Below, piece by piece: positions 39,892-52,248 of a stretch of 64,000 nt of DNA (position 1 is its first letter; every line of letters begins with the position of its first letter). The notes under the pieces are model-generated. The model saw only the letters and a list, made by a program, of their open reading frames with translations, did not search any database and was not told the origin of the DNA. A program made the translations under genes and the position numbers. Where the stretch lies: positions 25,540,745-25,604,744 of the forward strand of contig CM075102.1 in NCBI GenBank assembly GCA_037576195.1. Reading direction: 5' to 3'. This DNA comes from Phytoseiulus persimilis (lineage: Eukaryota > Arthropoda > Arachnida > Mesostigmata > Phytoseiidae).

Positions 39892-42800
39892 ACTAGAAGG
39901 AACATAAGGTAGTGATCTGTTCCCAGAGTAATGGGTGTCGTATTTCAGCTCCACCCTTGATCGTGTACCCCGAATCAGCAGAAGGTTGGCTGACCAGAAG
40001 TGTTCGATACAAATAGGCGATAATGTTCGTGGAATAGTCCCGTTTTCCGACACCTGAGAGCAACATGTTCGAGCGCGCCAGCACGTATTCACATGTACAC
40101 ACTCGGCGGAAGGAGCGGAAGACAGCGAGAATATAACTCGTGTTCTCAGACTCCAAAGTATTGTACACATGCACTAATAGGCCTGGTCGGAGCAAGCGCT
40201 CATCTCCGCTCAAGTGTATTTATTCGAATAGACAGTGAGACAGGGAACGGAGCTCAATTTTGTTTATCAACAAATCGAACGCACGACAAGCACGAGAGCT
40301 GCAGGGTATCGATCCGTGTCTCGTTGTCAAACGGCTCGCAGCGAACACCAAACGCAAATAAATTTAGACGTTTCTTCTGTTTTGACGTGACGAACTTCAC
40401 GCAGTGCTTTATATATTCATTCGCACCTGGGCCTCCGTTTCTGCTCTTCTCCTCCTGCGTCTTCCCTCATGATTTACGTTGGTGCACGTCGCAGTGGTCG
40501 CCGCCGCCGCCACGACCACCGCGACCAGTAGCGAAACCGACCTGGTGACGAATCGGAGTCTCTGGAACACAGCAAGCAACAATGCGCCCGCAATCAAAGT
40601 GCTTCTGTGTGAAACATTCGAGAACCAGATCAAGAGCAAAAGATCAAGAAAAGAAGAGTGTGGAACAGATATCGGAGTTTGAGCGATACGGCGGTGGCTT
40701 CTCCTTTTACGATGGACAGCATGAATCCACTTTTGGTTTGCCGACGATTCGTTCTCTTAATTTTTTCGGCGCATATGTCATCACTCGGCCACTCTCGGTA
40801 CTGTGTTCCTCTTGTTAATCACCCCTCGCTTTTACGACATATTTCGTGAGAAAAGCAATGCGTGCGTTTCTCGAGTAATTTCTCGACAGATCTCGACCAT
40901 GTTCCCACGTGATACGAGAAGTACAACGACGCGGTAGAGAGAGAGTGAGAGAGAGAACTTCTCGGAACCTCAAGCGGAACAACTTCGTGGCGAGATGAAC
41001 GAGAGTGCACTTGCTCCGGCCCGCAGTGAGTCCCGGGATTATGAGTTTACGCTCGGGGCGAGCAAGTCCTCCGGGGCCCGGTCTCAGTTTCCAAGTTGCT
41101 GGACGTCGCGAAACCCCAGTGGCAGCTGTCGCTGGATACGAACAAAAATTACGCGGCTCTTCAAAGCGATCGCCGGAAGACTTCGTGCTGGAAATCCATT
41201 CATTCCAAACACCCATTGCGAAATCGGAGGTGCTCCTGCAGGTTCCTTCTTGAGCGCGCGATGATCACTTTGATAGATCATTGAGCGCTCAAGAAAACGC
41301 CGCTTTCCACGCGGCTGAAAAGCCTCGCCGTTTCCGAGAGTCGAATTCGAGATGCGCTGTTCAAGGTTGCGAGACAGCGATCTGAGCGCCGGCTTTAAGC
41401 AAACCACGCAAGACTCGAAGAGGAGCGTTAACGCAAAGAGCTGCAGGAGCCCGAGTGGATCTTCGTCAGCCACACCTCGGTTAGTCGAAGAAAAAATGCA
41501 GAGGTACACCTCGGACCGCCGGCGCCGATATCCGCAACAGATCCCCCTCAGCTAACAATGGTAGTGGTGATCCGGAAGAAAAATCACGAGATGATAACGT
41601 TGTTCTAAGCCCGATGTGTAAGGCGTGTTCTCGGTGGCCTCAGGGCGGACCCGCCAACGCAGACCACCCTGAGACCGCGCAAACCGTTCGTATCGAAGCG
41701 GGGGTCGGTGGCGAGGTAGCCGTTCACCCCGCGGACGAACCGCCCGTCTCGATCGACGTATCTGTTGCTCGTCCTTGCGTTGGGAGGCAAAATCGCCGGT
41801 CAGGGTGTCTTGCTTCCCTCCCTCCTGTCACCCAGCTCGGAGAGCGCGAATCCGCCAAAGATCATCTCGGGCTTCTCTGAAGACCGCGTCTTAAGTAGAT
41901 TCGCGGTGATGATGATGACGGCGGTTGTGGCAGAGGTGATCATCGGAGTGTTCGGGGACTACGCCGGACCGTCGGAGGTTCTTGTGCCAAGAGTTCGAGA
42001 GCGACCGAGCGTAGGTGCAGCGTGACTTCTCGAAGACGGCTCAGGGATCTGAATCGATTCTCAACGGAGGTTTCTCCGAAAAAGTGGGGCTGCTTGACTG
42101 GCTCTTGGGGCACTGAGCCGGGAGAATGGCAGAATGTTTGCGGGCGTCCTCAGCACCAGTGGTCTAATAGAGATCACCCAGGGCGAAGAGTGGTTCATTA
42201 TAGCGAGCGGGCGAGCGAGCGCTCTGTGATGCCAGCTTGTTGTTCGCATGCTATCTGGTTGGTCGCTAAGTCCGCCGAATGGATGTGGGCAGGCAGCACC
42301 TCAAACCACCTTAGACCACCCAAGCATGATCTTCAGGGGTCTTCACTAGGAAGCCTGCGGTAGGTGGGGCCTTAGTGGAGAGGACTCCCTAAGTGGAAAG
42401 GACGCCGACCTGCTCGCTGCCAACACACGCCTACCTGAAGCTGCTCACCAGCTCTGGAGATCTAGTCGAGCATCGAAGTCGACCGTGACGGGTCGTGAGC
42501 TGCTCGAGATCGTACTCAGAGGCGATATCTAGTCTCTTATCACTTGTTCATCAGCTAGCTTATCGTTGTTCGCGTGTGTTCGAGTGTGCTTGTGCGCGGC
42601 CGATCCCAGTACGGACTCACTGCTCGAATTCCGTGCACCGAATCTTCTGTCATGAATTGTCATCACCCCGCGTCAACAACATCAGCACTGCAACCAGAAT
42701 AGCAGCGACAAGGCCAGAAGAAGAGAACTCTGTTTAACGGCTTCTGCAGTGAGCGCTGCGCTGAGAGACTGGTTCGTTTTTTGGGAAAATGATTGTGCAG

Positions 42801-44610
42801 ATGATGGCACTTGCTCAAGCCAAGATACCCCCCTTCGACTTCGGTGAGTATTGCAATCTTAAGGATGATCGTGTACCGATCTCTCATGGCACTCCCGCGC
42901 AGTGAGGTCTCGAGGGAGAAGGTACCTCGAAGACAACTTATGTCGGTATCTCGCATCAGTGGTAGACCAGTTCGTCGGGATCTCGCCGTACTCGCTGACG
43001 ATCGCGCTCTGCATAGTGAATTGAGAGTTGGGCGGGAGCGCCGAGTTCGATGAGCCATTGAGAACCTTATAAGGAACTCTTGTCATGCCTTCGAGATGGT
43101 ATCGCGGCTCGGAACCAAGACCTCGCGAAGAGCCGGAGGAGGCCGCGGAAGACGGTCTCCAGGGTCTCTAGACTCTACCAGAACTGGTCTTTTCGGCGTA
43201 CGTGGCTCTCCTGATAAGTTTCGGTCATTCGGCTGAGAGGGATTTACGCTTGGTTTCCTGTCGATGTGGGCTCGATCGGCCGTCACCAATCGTCAAGAGA
43301 TGAAGTCGCAACAGGAGAAGATATATTTCTCCGCGAAACGCTCTTCTGAGTTGGCCAGCTTGCTGGCGAGCCGACCGAGCGGCCGACAAGCGGCGTGAGT
43401 ATTAAATATCCCAATCAATCGAAACACGCGACGCTCGTTACGGCGACGTTTGACGTAGGCCGGATTCGAAATGTTCGTCGAACACTGCTGGCCCGGTTCG
43501 ATTTGGCAAACAAGTGACTCGTTGCTATCGTTGTAGCCCTTGCCGCTTGAAATGTCGTTGCTGCTCCGCCGTGTGGACTCGCGATTCATGCCGGCTAAGA
43601 CGACGAATTGAGCATCTATCTATCCATCTATCTTCCGATCGATCTCGCCGTCGATTGATTTCGGTCGGTTCAACTGAGCGAAGACGCTACGCAGAACGGA
43701 CGTGGTGGACGTCGACTTTCCAATTACAAACGATGCGCGCTCAGCATCAATCCGTTCCGAGTGTCCGGCTCTTGTTGCGGACAAAATGTTTTCGAACGTG
43801 CGGCACACAACCGCATGCGGTTCAGACTCGCTCCGCATTGTCAAAGTTTTCTGTTAGTCCAGCCATGTTGCGAATAGGCGGCTGTCAGCTCGTAAACTCC
43901 TGATTGGCTCAACTTCTAGTAAAACAGGGAAAAGGGTTTCTGCCGCCGCCGCGGGCCGAACCAGCTCAACGATCCGAAGTGACAAACTCTCATGCACGAG
44001 GAAATACACAGTCCTATAGGAGAAAAGAATGTTGTTGACTAACGCTTTATGGCCAACCTCAAAGACGCCGACTTCAGATGATGACCTCGTCGAGGTTGTC
44101 TTTTATGTCATGATCTCCATGATGATGATGTTCTTGCTTGTGAGGCTGCTGATGATGATGATGCACGCAAAGAGGTTTACAACCGTTCGAGGTGTCTCCA
44201 AGCGGTGACACTCGCTCGCCCGGCCGCCGTTGTTCGCGTCGATCCTACGGCCTAGACATCACCACCGACATCATCGCGTAGGGTTGGCAGGCTGACCGTT
44301 CGTCGGTCGGTCGGTCTTGAGTTGCTATCCTATTGTATGTAAGAGCACCCGATGGCCGAAACGAATCTCCTTTCTATTCTTCGTGACCTGCCTCTGGGTG
44401 TTCGACGTCTCAATCGACTCCACGGTCTGCGGTAGGCCAACGACGTGGGGCCTCCGACATCGCCTGCTTGCTAGCAAGCAAGCTAGCTCGCCCGCTCGAT
44501 CCTTCGTTCGTTCTTTTTCGTTCGCTCCCCGGCGGGCGGCACTCAGAAGAAATAATTTCGTCTTTTCGGGCGGAGCGGAGGGACAGATGACGTCTTCATT
44601 TCTGCGGTAC

Positions 44611-44633
44611 TCGTCGTCGTCGTCGTCGTCGTC
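44611..44633. repeat. TCG trinucleotide repeat
   Basis: TCG repeated over 23 uninterrupted bases. Confidence 0.9.
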
Positions 44634-45384
44634 AACTGACTGCCTCACTGCCTGCCGCTCGTATCTAGGGTCGCGTGAGGAACGCCAGCCGACAGCAGGA
44701 CGGCTGGCAGAAGCCGCTCGGTTTCTTGAAAGGTTTTGCGATCTTCGTCATGGCTACAAACGATGGAGACTCTCACGCGCGATACGCTCAGAGGATCGAT
44801 TCAGGTCTCGGACCGTTCTCGGCCCAGGTCCACTCGATCGAGTCTCGGCCGACCGACCGACCGACCGCCGGACTTGGCAATCACCGTTCCGGAGTTCGGA
44901 CGATGCGACGAATGAAACAACGCGTCGAAGAAACGACACCATCCAGACGGAACGAGTCCGCCGTAGTTCCTCTGAGCTGGGATTTAGCCCCTGGAGCACA
45001 CTTCGCGTTCTGCGCAATTCACCTTGTTTTCTTCGGAATCCATCCATCAACCCGTTGGCAGGCCGATAGATGATCTCAGGGGCGACGTTACCCATGGAGC
45101 AACGTCAGCCAATGAAGACCACCATGGGATCGCCGCTGAAGACCGCCGCCGACGAATCGAGCGCAGGGCCGAGCAATAGCAGCCAGCGAGCCGTTGTTGA
45201 TGTCTTTATTAGGGCATCTATTAAAGGCGTCGGGGCGCCCCTCGTTGGCTCCTCGTCGGCCGAAACTGTTTGGCTAAGGGGTGTTTCAGTCGATTGAAAA
45301 ACGAACATGCATGCTCTCAGCTTAGTTCATACACTCGCCCGCGAGCCTGCTCCTTCCCGTTTTCGCCAGCGGATGACATAGGTA

Positions 45385-45405
45385 GGTCGGTCGGTCGGTC
45401 GGTCG
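45385..45405. repeat. (GGTC)5 tetranucleotide repeat
   Basis: Five uninterrupted GGTC units plus one base. The same motif, in either orientation, recurs at 10.4, 15.0, 16.6, 44.3 and 44.8 kb. Confidence 0.9.
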
Positions 45406-47615
45406 TTCCGTCGCTCACTCGGGTAGTCCTCAGGTAGGCGGGGAGCTAAGTCCGAGAAATGAGACCGGAAGGCAGCAGGTGGTGGCACCGGCGGTCGCCA
45501 GAGCGGCGGATCAGTGTCGTGAATGAAGCCGGGATTGAGTTAATTTTTTAATAGAAACCCTTTAGCCATATCGTATCGTGCGGCGTCCCATCTCCGCGGA
45601 CCAGTCTTTAACTTCGTGGATGTCTATGTCACACTCTCTCTCTCTCTCGCCGGCTCGCCCGCCCGGTTTCCCCGCCAAGTTTCAGTCGGCAAGCCAGATC
45701 TCCACCCTGAAATATTTTTCCTAAATCCTCTCTTGAACGCCACTCGAACAGGTGTTTCCACTTCCACGACACGAGAGAATGAGGACGACAGAATAAGCCG
45801 AGTTGATTTATTGTTTCGAGCGAAGTCATTCATGACATCATGAATATGCTCCCTGGCCGGGGTGAACTCCACTCACGGCCTGGCGCTCGGGCTCAATCTC
45901 TCTCGTGGAGTTCCGTTTTTCGGAAAAACCGCGCGGCGATCCCACATTGCCGACGCTCGTCGCTCCGAACAGGCGCGATATGAGTGCCGCGGAAATCAGC
46001 CGTTCCTGTCGGACTGCGAGTCGCGCGGCACACCCTATCCGGACGAGTTCCAGCGAAGCCCAAACACAAAACTCCGGCCACAACGTCCGTCCCCCTGTTG
46101 GTAAAAAGGAAGCGCGCTCAAAGGTTTCATTGTCACTGCCGCATCGCAAACCGTCGAAGCCGACACCCCTTCCAATTTCGGAGGCGTAATCGTCTGCCTT
46201 TGAAGGCTTGGGTGGGTTTTCACGTAACCAGAAAAGAACGAAGCGGAATGCGCGTACGCCGGAATTCTGTGATTATTCATTCACTCGTTTCGAACCCAGT
46301 CCCTGAAACGGAACGCCGAATCCGAAGTTTGACGCTCGTCCCCTGCCAAGCAATCGGACAAACTACCCGTCATTCAAAGGTGGCTGGCTATTCGGTCGGG
46401 CCGACGAGAAAAACCGAAACTCCATCGGCTCGATTACCGGTTGCGCATTTTCCGTAGTTTGTTCCCGCGTCAGTCATAGGACAACTTGCGAACGCGTTTT
46501 TTGGGCCAATGATAGCGTGTCATGGACTAGGATGTTTCTGCGATATTTGCAAGAATCGTTTCTTCCTCGAATCTGTTTCTATTCTCCTCATGTTTTTTTG
46601 CGACATTTTCGGAAGCCTAAACGATGGCGGCGTGGGCTGCATCGGTTCACGGGCAACTTCAGAAGAATACTTTTGGATTCGGCTTCTGTGTGATCGCGGC
46701 TTGTCGTGGCTGCCGTTTGCAGAAGCAGCCGGGCCAGACAAACGGCCGGAAAAAGTGTTCTTTTTTTCCAACCACCGTAACAATGAAAATTCGCTAGACG
46801 CCCTGATGGAAATGATGCTGGTCCATTTCGCCGACAATAATTCCGCAGTCTGGCGACCGTCTCGTCAGTTTCAACGATCTCAGAGACGTGGGTCGCGAAA
46901 CTGTACTTCCCGCATGCATGACCGTTTTCTCTCGTCTGGATCCGCATGGGCACTCCACCCGTCATCGGGAGCTCGGCTCAACATAATCAGCTGCAATCAA
47001 TGCACATTGCAGCCGTCAACGACCACAGCAACAACAACAAACAACACCTACTGACCGATGGGGGGGGGACAATGCTGAAAATGTACGCGTTCGTCTACGC
47101 GGTTAATCGTTGTGAAACAACATCATTTCCCAGCGGGCATCTCATCATGACATGATATACGGGGGAAGGAGCCAATATACATCGAACTCGAAAGCTGGCA
47201 TACGTGGTACTTCGGCCTTCGTATGAAGATGGTTCACATCACATTCGACCTGGTAGACGTCTCTGATAAATTCAAATGCAGACGTATTCTCGGTTGATAC
47301 CTGCTGTTGTTGTGCTTTGCTTTCATAAAACGTTGGAGCGTCAACGTTGGCAGAAGAAAGCAGAAGAACGTCGAGCCTGTATTCTGTCCGTTCGCCTCGT
47401 GTGTGTGAGCGCGTTGCTTCGGATCTAATGAAGATGTCTTCCTCTCTTGTTGGCTTCATCGTCTTCGAATGGGTCGATGTCTGCTCCGAAGGTGGTCCTC
47501 GCTGGCCGTCTCTGAATTCCTTCTAGACCACCCAACGGCCAAGGTGTGCTTGCTGCTGCCGCCGTGGCTGGCAGCGAGCACCAATCTGCCTTCTTGCCTG
47601 CCTCCCTGCCGGAGG

Positions 47616-47645
47616 AGCCAGCCAACCAGCCAGCCAGCCAGACAG
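47616..47645. repeat. CAGC tetranucleotide repeat
   Basis: CAGC units with one CAAC and two CAGA-type variants. The same motif recurs at 12.2 and 53.8 kb. Confidence 0.85.
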
Positions 47646-50600
47646 ACAACAAGAAAGCAAAAACCTCGGAAAAGAACGCCGTATGCGTTTGACCGTCGTC
47701 CGTCAGGAACGATCTGATATCCTGTGCCCCCTTCTCTAACGAGTCTCCGTCCTGAGTAGCCATCAGCCACCATTCCACCGTGAACAGCGAGTTTTTCACG
47801 AAGCGGGACGAGCGCCCGGGCTTCCGCCGCCGACACCTCCCAAGATCCGAGGCACAGCCGGTGGGCGAATCCCTCGAACCCACAATGAAGAGATGCCTAA
47901 TGAACTCGAGCATCTTCTTGCCACGTATGCGAGCTCAGTCAGTAGAAGCCCCCGTTTCCCGCGAACCAGACTCGGAACAGGGCTGGGTTCCTCTTTGCTC
48001 GGTGTCAGGATTTGAACTCAGCGCCAGAAGCCGAAAGCTTGGTGTCAGAAATTCGTTCTCGATATCGACCGGCTGCCCGAGTGCGACCTTCGACCGAGAT
48101 CAAGCAATCGAACGAATGTCGCTCTTGTGAGAATTGTGGCACCCAGTGATCGCTGTCGGGCGCCAGTAAGTGTCTCAAAGACGGCAACGACTTCATTATT
48201 CCCCAACGAGCACGATACAGTATGTCGCCGTGGATGAGGCCCAACAATGAAAATTAATGGTTTAGTCCATATGAAGACCTCAAACGAGAGATCCGATGCC
48301 GGGCAAGAGCGTTTTCCATCCCATTGTGGGCCGCACGCTCAGATTCGTTTAAATTCGATCGCCCAGTGCGAGTCGCCAAAGTTCTTGTATTCGCTGCCCA
48401 TCCGTTTGGACTATCGGGATCTCGGAGCAGAAAACGGAAAGAAAATCCGCCCCGAGGTGAAAACCCAGCGGTCTAGAGAAAAGTTTATCGGTCAAGCGAA
48501 GGGGCGTCTGGCTCCTGCCCGCACCCCAGTAATAACTCAATCTAGCTCTTGGGGCACCCAAACCACGGGGTGCTCCGTCAGTTCCCAACATTCGGTACCG
48601 AGCTTGTCAGCCGAGCAGCAGATTAATGCCGATCGCTTGAGGCTCTGTCGCCTCCTTCTCGTCGACGTTGTTCTCCTCCTCCGTCTCCTCTGACAGCGGC
48701 AACAGCAACAACAACCGACCCTGAAGAACCGCTGAAGAACCGCCGAACTCCAAAAACCGAAGCACTCGAGAGAAAAAAAAAACTCAACGTCAACTACCAC
48801 GAGCCCGACGCGGCATATTTCACCGAAGCGCAACATCGGTGTGTCGACATGCCGCCGCGCGCCGTCACCTCGGCCGCTAATTGAGAGGAAAGCGAGCAGA
48901 ACACGAGCGGTGGGGGCGACTCGATGGAGTTGATAAAGTGTTCACAAACTGAGTTTTCTGCAAATTCTCGCCAGCTGAGCAATCCCCAGTCCAGTGGGAC
49001 ACCCAACTGTGAACAAGAATACAGATCGGAATAGACAGGATCCACTCAACTCTCGCGCACACAACGGCCGGAGTCGATATCTCAGCGCCGGAGAATCGCG
49101 ATTCGTTGAATGTTCGCCGTCTTCCTCAGAAAATCGCCCGGAATGAAGTCGGTTTCGCGCCCGATACCCCTCTTCCGACCTCGAACCGCTCTCGTTCGTT
49201 CAGAGAGGGAGGAAGGCGTTCTCGAGTGTCCACGCAGAGAAGGCGTCAACGCCCCCGTCAGCTCAAATAGGCACAACTTCTGCGGGGCTCAGGTGATTAC
49301 CCTGGCTTTCTGACTAGTTCGGCATTGTCTATGCTGTTGCCTTCGGTGTTGTTGTCGAGCGAGCCGTCGTTGCTGTCTCGGTTCCACGAGTTTGGTACAC
49401 GTGTTTCGGAGATTGTGGCCCAGTTCGGCATCCCCGCTAGCTTCAGCTTCCTGCGCCTAATCGGAGCAGCTAATGAACGCGTTGAGAGACGTAGCGCTCC
49501 GCGCGTACGCCCGAATCGGAAGGGTTGCTAGAAGAAATATCTGTGGTTTTAATGGTTCTAACGACCGATTGATGGATCTACCTGTCGATGGACGTATTCA
49601 AGTTTGACATTTCCACGCAGTTGAAACGACCGCGGAACCGAAACGAAATCTCTTTATGCCACTCGAGAAACACATGTGCTTGATCCTTCCGTGGAGTGGC
49701 TTTGTCTGGATGGGCCGCGTTGGGTGCTCTACAGATCAGCATTTTTCTCAGGAAAAGACTCGAGCGTCATGTCCGCGTTGAAGAGGGATCAGTCGTTGCT
49801 ACATAGAAAGCGAGACTGACGCGCTGGAGCTGCCAAGAAAAGCTGAGAAGTTTTCTGCAACGCGCGCTTCGCTCAATCTCGTCGAACTTGAAGTCAACTG
49901 AAGTGTTGTTGCTGGCGCCCACCGTGACTTCTACGAACGGCGACGACGCAGACGAAGCCGCGCTCCACATACTCTCTGCATATAAGGCTCGAAGTCGAGG
50001 AGCAGAGAGAGAAAAAATGCTCACTGCGTAAACATTTCTACTCGAATCCATCGCGATCCATAGTCGTCAAGTGGATCGAGGTCGGCAACAAAGCCGCCTT
50101 GAGACGAAGAAGATCAAGCGGCCTTCGCCTTCTACGAAGCCTAAATCCCCTCCAGGATCGAGCATGACCGGACCAAGACGGAGGTGTGCGAAGAGGAGAC
50201 GCAAATCTAATTATGACATCAACTTCTGCCTGCTCGTAAAATCGGGTGGGGGTTCAGCTGGTGGCGCTTCTGTCCGTGGAATCTTAAGCTGGGCCCCCTA
50301 CGAGAGGATGTATTACAAATTTCGGCCTGCGCGCCCGGCTTGACACCGGCTTCTCGAAAGTGGGCTTATGGCTGAATCGCTGGTTTGGCGGACGGACAGA
50401 CGGACGGACTCAATTGGTAACTCGGCGGAGCGCCCTCCGCTGCCTGTTCGAGAGTGTTTCGCTTGTCGGTGACGGTGGCGATCAGTTCTGCGAGCCGCTT
50501 CTTCAAACCCTGTCTGTGTTGTCTCGTATCTAAAAAGGCAAAGCTAACCAGATGTGAAACCGAAGCAGACACGGCTCTCGCGCGCACATCTCACGTGGCA

Positions 50601-52175
50601 TGCCGCCGCGACCGACTGAGATCTCGGCGAGCTCTAGCTCTCGGACCGGAGAGCGAGCTACCAGCGTAAACCATTCGTGAATGAGAAATCATTCTTTTAC
50701 CGGAGAAAACCCACTCGCCCGAGAGGTCGGTCACTAACGGACAGTCATCCGTTAACACCGACCGTCTACCAAGCAACGAACCGAGCGAGCGGGCGACAAA
50801 CGCCGATAGCGCAAAGGAAGAAGCATTGCCTCGGAACCTCAGAATGGTCGCGACCGCCAAGTCCGAGGACGACAAGAAGCGGGAGAAGGAGAAAGCTCGA
50901 GGCATTCTTGCATAAGCGCCCTCGTAGATCATTTCATGCGCGCCGGGCAGCGTCAGCCCGGCTAGGTAGACTGACTGGCTGTTCGACTGCGCGCCGCGAT
51001 CTTGGTTCGAAAGAGGCGGCTCTTCGCGCGTTGTTCCGGAGGTCCGTGTTCCCGATCGCAACCAACAAGTTTCGGTCGCTTGCCTCGGCTGGACATCTAG
51101 GGAATAGGGCTTGAGAGCCGGGAATCGGCGGCGGAATATCGGGATCGGGGGAAAATAGAAAACGAAAGAGAATAGAATGGAGAGAAAATTCCATAAACTC
51201 TGGCGACTCTCCTCCCGCGATGCTAACGACATCCACCGAGTCGATCCGGGAGAGATTCGAAGTTTCGGAGCATCAATCCAACCGGGGTGAAGAACGTGAG
51301 GCTAGTCTGATGATTGATCGGCGTATCTTAGCACTCTCGCACTCGCATCACCGGAGATGGCCGAGACGGTGGATGCAACAGGATGCGGTTCACACCTTCA
51401 CCAGTGTTCACATCAGCTCGGTCCGCCGAATGAAGATGTAACACCGCGATCAGAATACAGCAGAACTTGACACGTTAATTCGAACCGTGTCTTGAGCTAC
51501 AATCAACTTCGAGTGGAACTCTTTGTATTTCACTCAATGACTGACGGACCAACTCACTCTGACTGACTGGATGACAGATGAGGGCAGCCGACGAATGATC
51601 CGGCAGAGTGAGAACGTTCCGCCAAGCTTTCAGGTCGGAGTCAGTAATTTAGACTGAGGTGCGTCGCGCCTCGTCTCGAACTCGATTTGCGGCGTCGCTG
51701 CTCACTGGGTGGTATACTGGCCAAGCGGTCGATCGGATAGAAGCTGTAAATAGGATTCAATAGAAGTAAAACTGAGCTCGGCCTACGTAATAAATTCGCC
51801 AGTGATCTAATCGGAGCGCGCTTGCTCGTCCGTTGGAGCGGTATCGTCGTCCGCCGCCACGAGAAGACTTGTGGTCGAACAACGGTCGCAGCGGAGTATA
51901 CCAACATGTTATCGTTGGAAAGCCGCGAATCTTCCACGCAGGAGATCACAACTCAATTAGCGGAGCCATCGCGTGGGTTCAATCATCCTAATCAAGCCCA
52001 GAACAAGTTCCCTCTTGAGCGTCGTTGTTGACGACAGGCGGTTAGCCGCTAGCGAAAGTAATTTCTCGGTGAAAACACCGGACTTCTCAAGACACCTATG
52101 GTTCCGCTGATCGATCGGACCCATCTGGTCCAGAATTAGATACAAACTCGTCCGAAAAATCTATCTTCACAATAC

Positions 52176-52248
52176 ATGCCCATCAATCAGCAAATCCAGC
52201 CTCTGAACAATCCATCCACTCGCATGCCCGCTCTAGCCCATCCATTGA
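52176..52248 (+). CDS. Oaz: Coding exon 1 as visible (provisional N terminus)
   Basis: This 73-nt exon encodes 24 residues beginning [12 protein letters not shown] plus one base of a serine codon, and ends at a strong donor (A|GTAAGT). The frame upstream of the ATG is open back to TAG at 52137-52139, so either this is the true start or a short upstream stretch is spliced on. The base three before the ATG is T, a weak start context. No zinc finger is encoded here. In vertebrate ZNF423/521 the N terminus carries an RRKQ co-repressor motif; I did not find it here, so a further 5' exon may exist. Confidence 0.6.

Larger units (their letters stand above)
30001..40000. other. No firm gene; simple-repeat-rich DNA
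   Basis: This stretch contains a CGG run (33226-33246), CTG repeats (38941-38955) and GAGC/GGAC arrays (39861-39891). A minus-strand 118-codon ATG-to-stop frame at 35,259-35,615 is fairly acidic and protein-like but matches no family. Protein-like minus-strand pieces also lie around 38.9-39.7 kb, near the short candidate frame listed separately. Confidence 0.4.
40001..52175. other. No firm gene immediately upstream of the zinc-finger gene
   Basis: Simple repeats include GA (about 40,939-40,956), ATCT (43613-43636), GAT (44121-44163), TCG (44611-44633), CCGA (44849-44868), GGTC (45385-45405), CT (45634-45648), CAGC (47616-47645) and GGAC (50389-50410). Promoter, 5' untranslated exons or enhancers of the zinc-finger gene may lie here, but I could not place them from sequence alone. 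Confidence 0.4.

Noticed and set aside
39321..39896. Plus-strand 191-codon open frame
   Set aside because: It ends in a GGAC microsatellite translation and looks like an antisense shadow of GC3-biased sequence on the minus strand.
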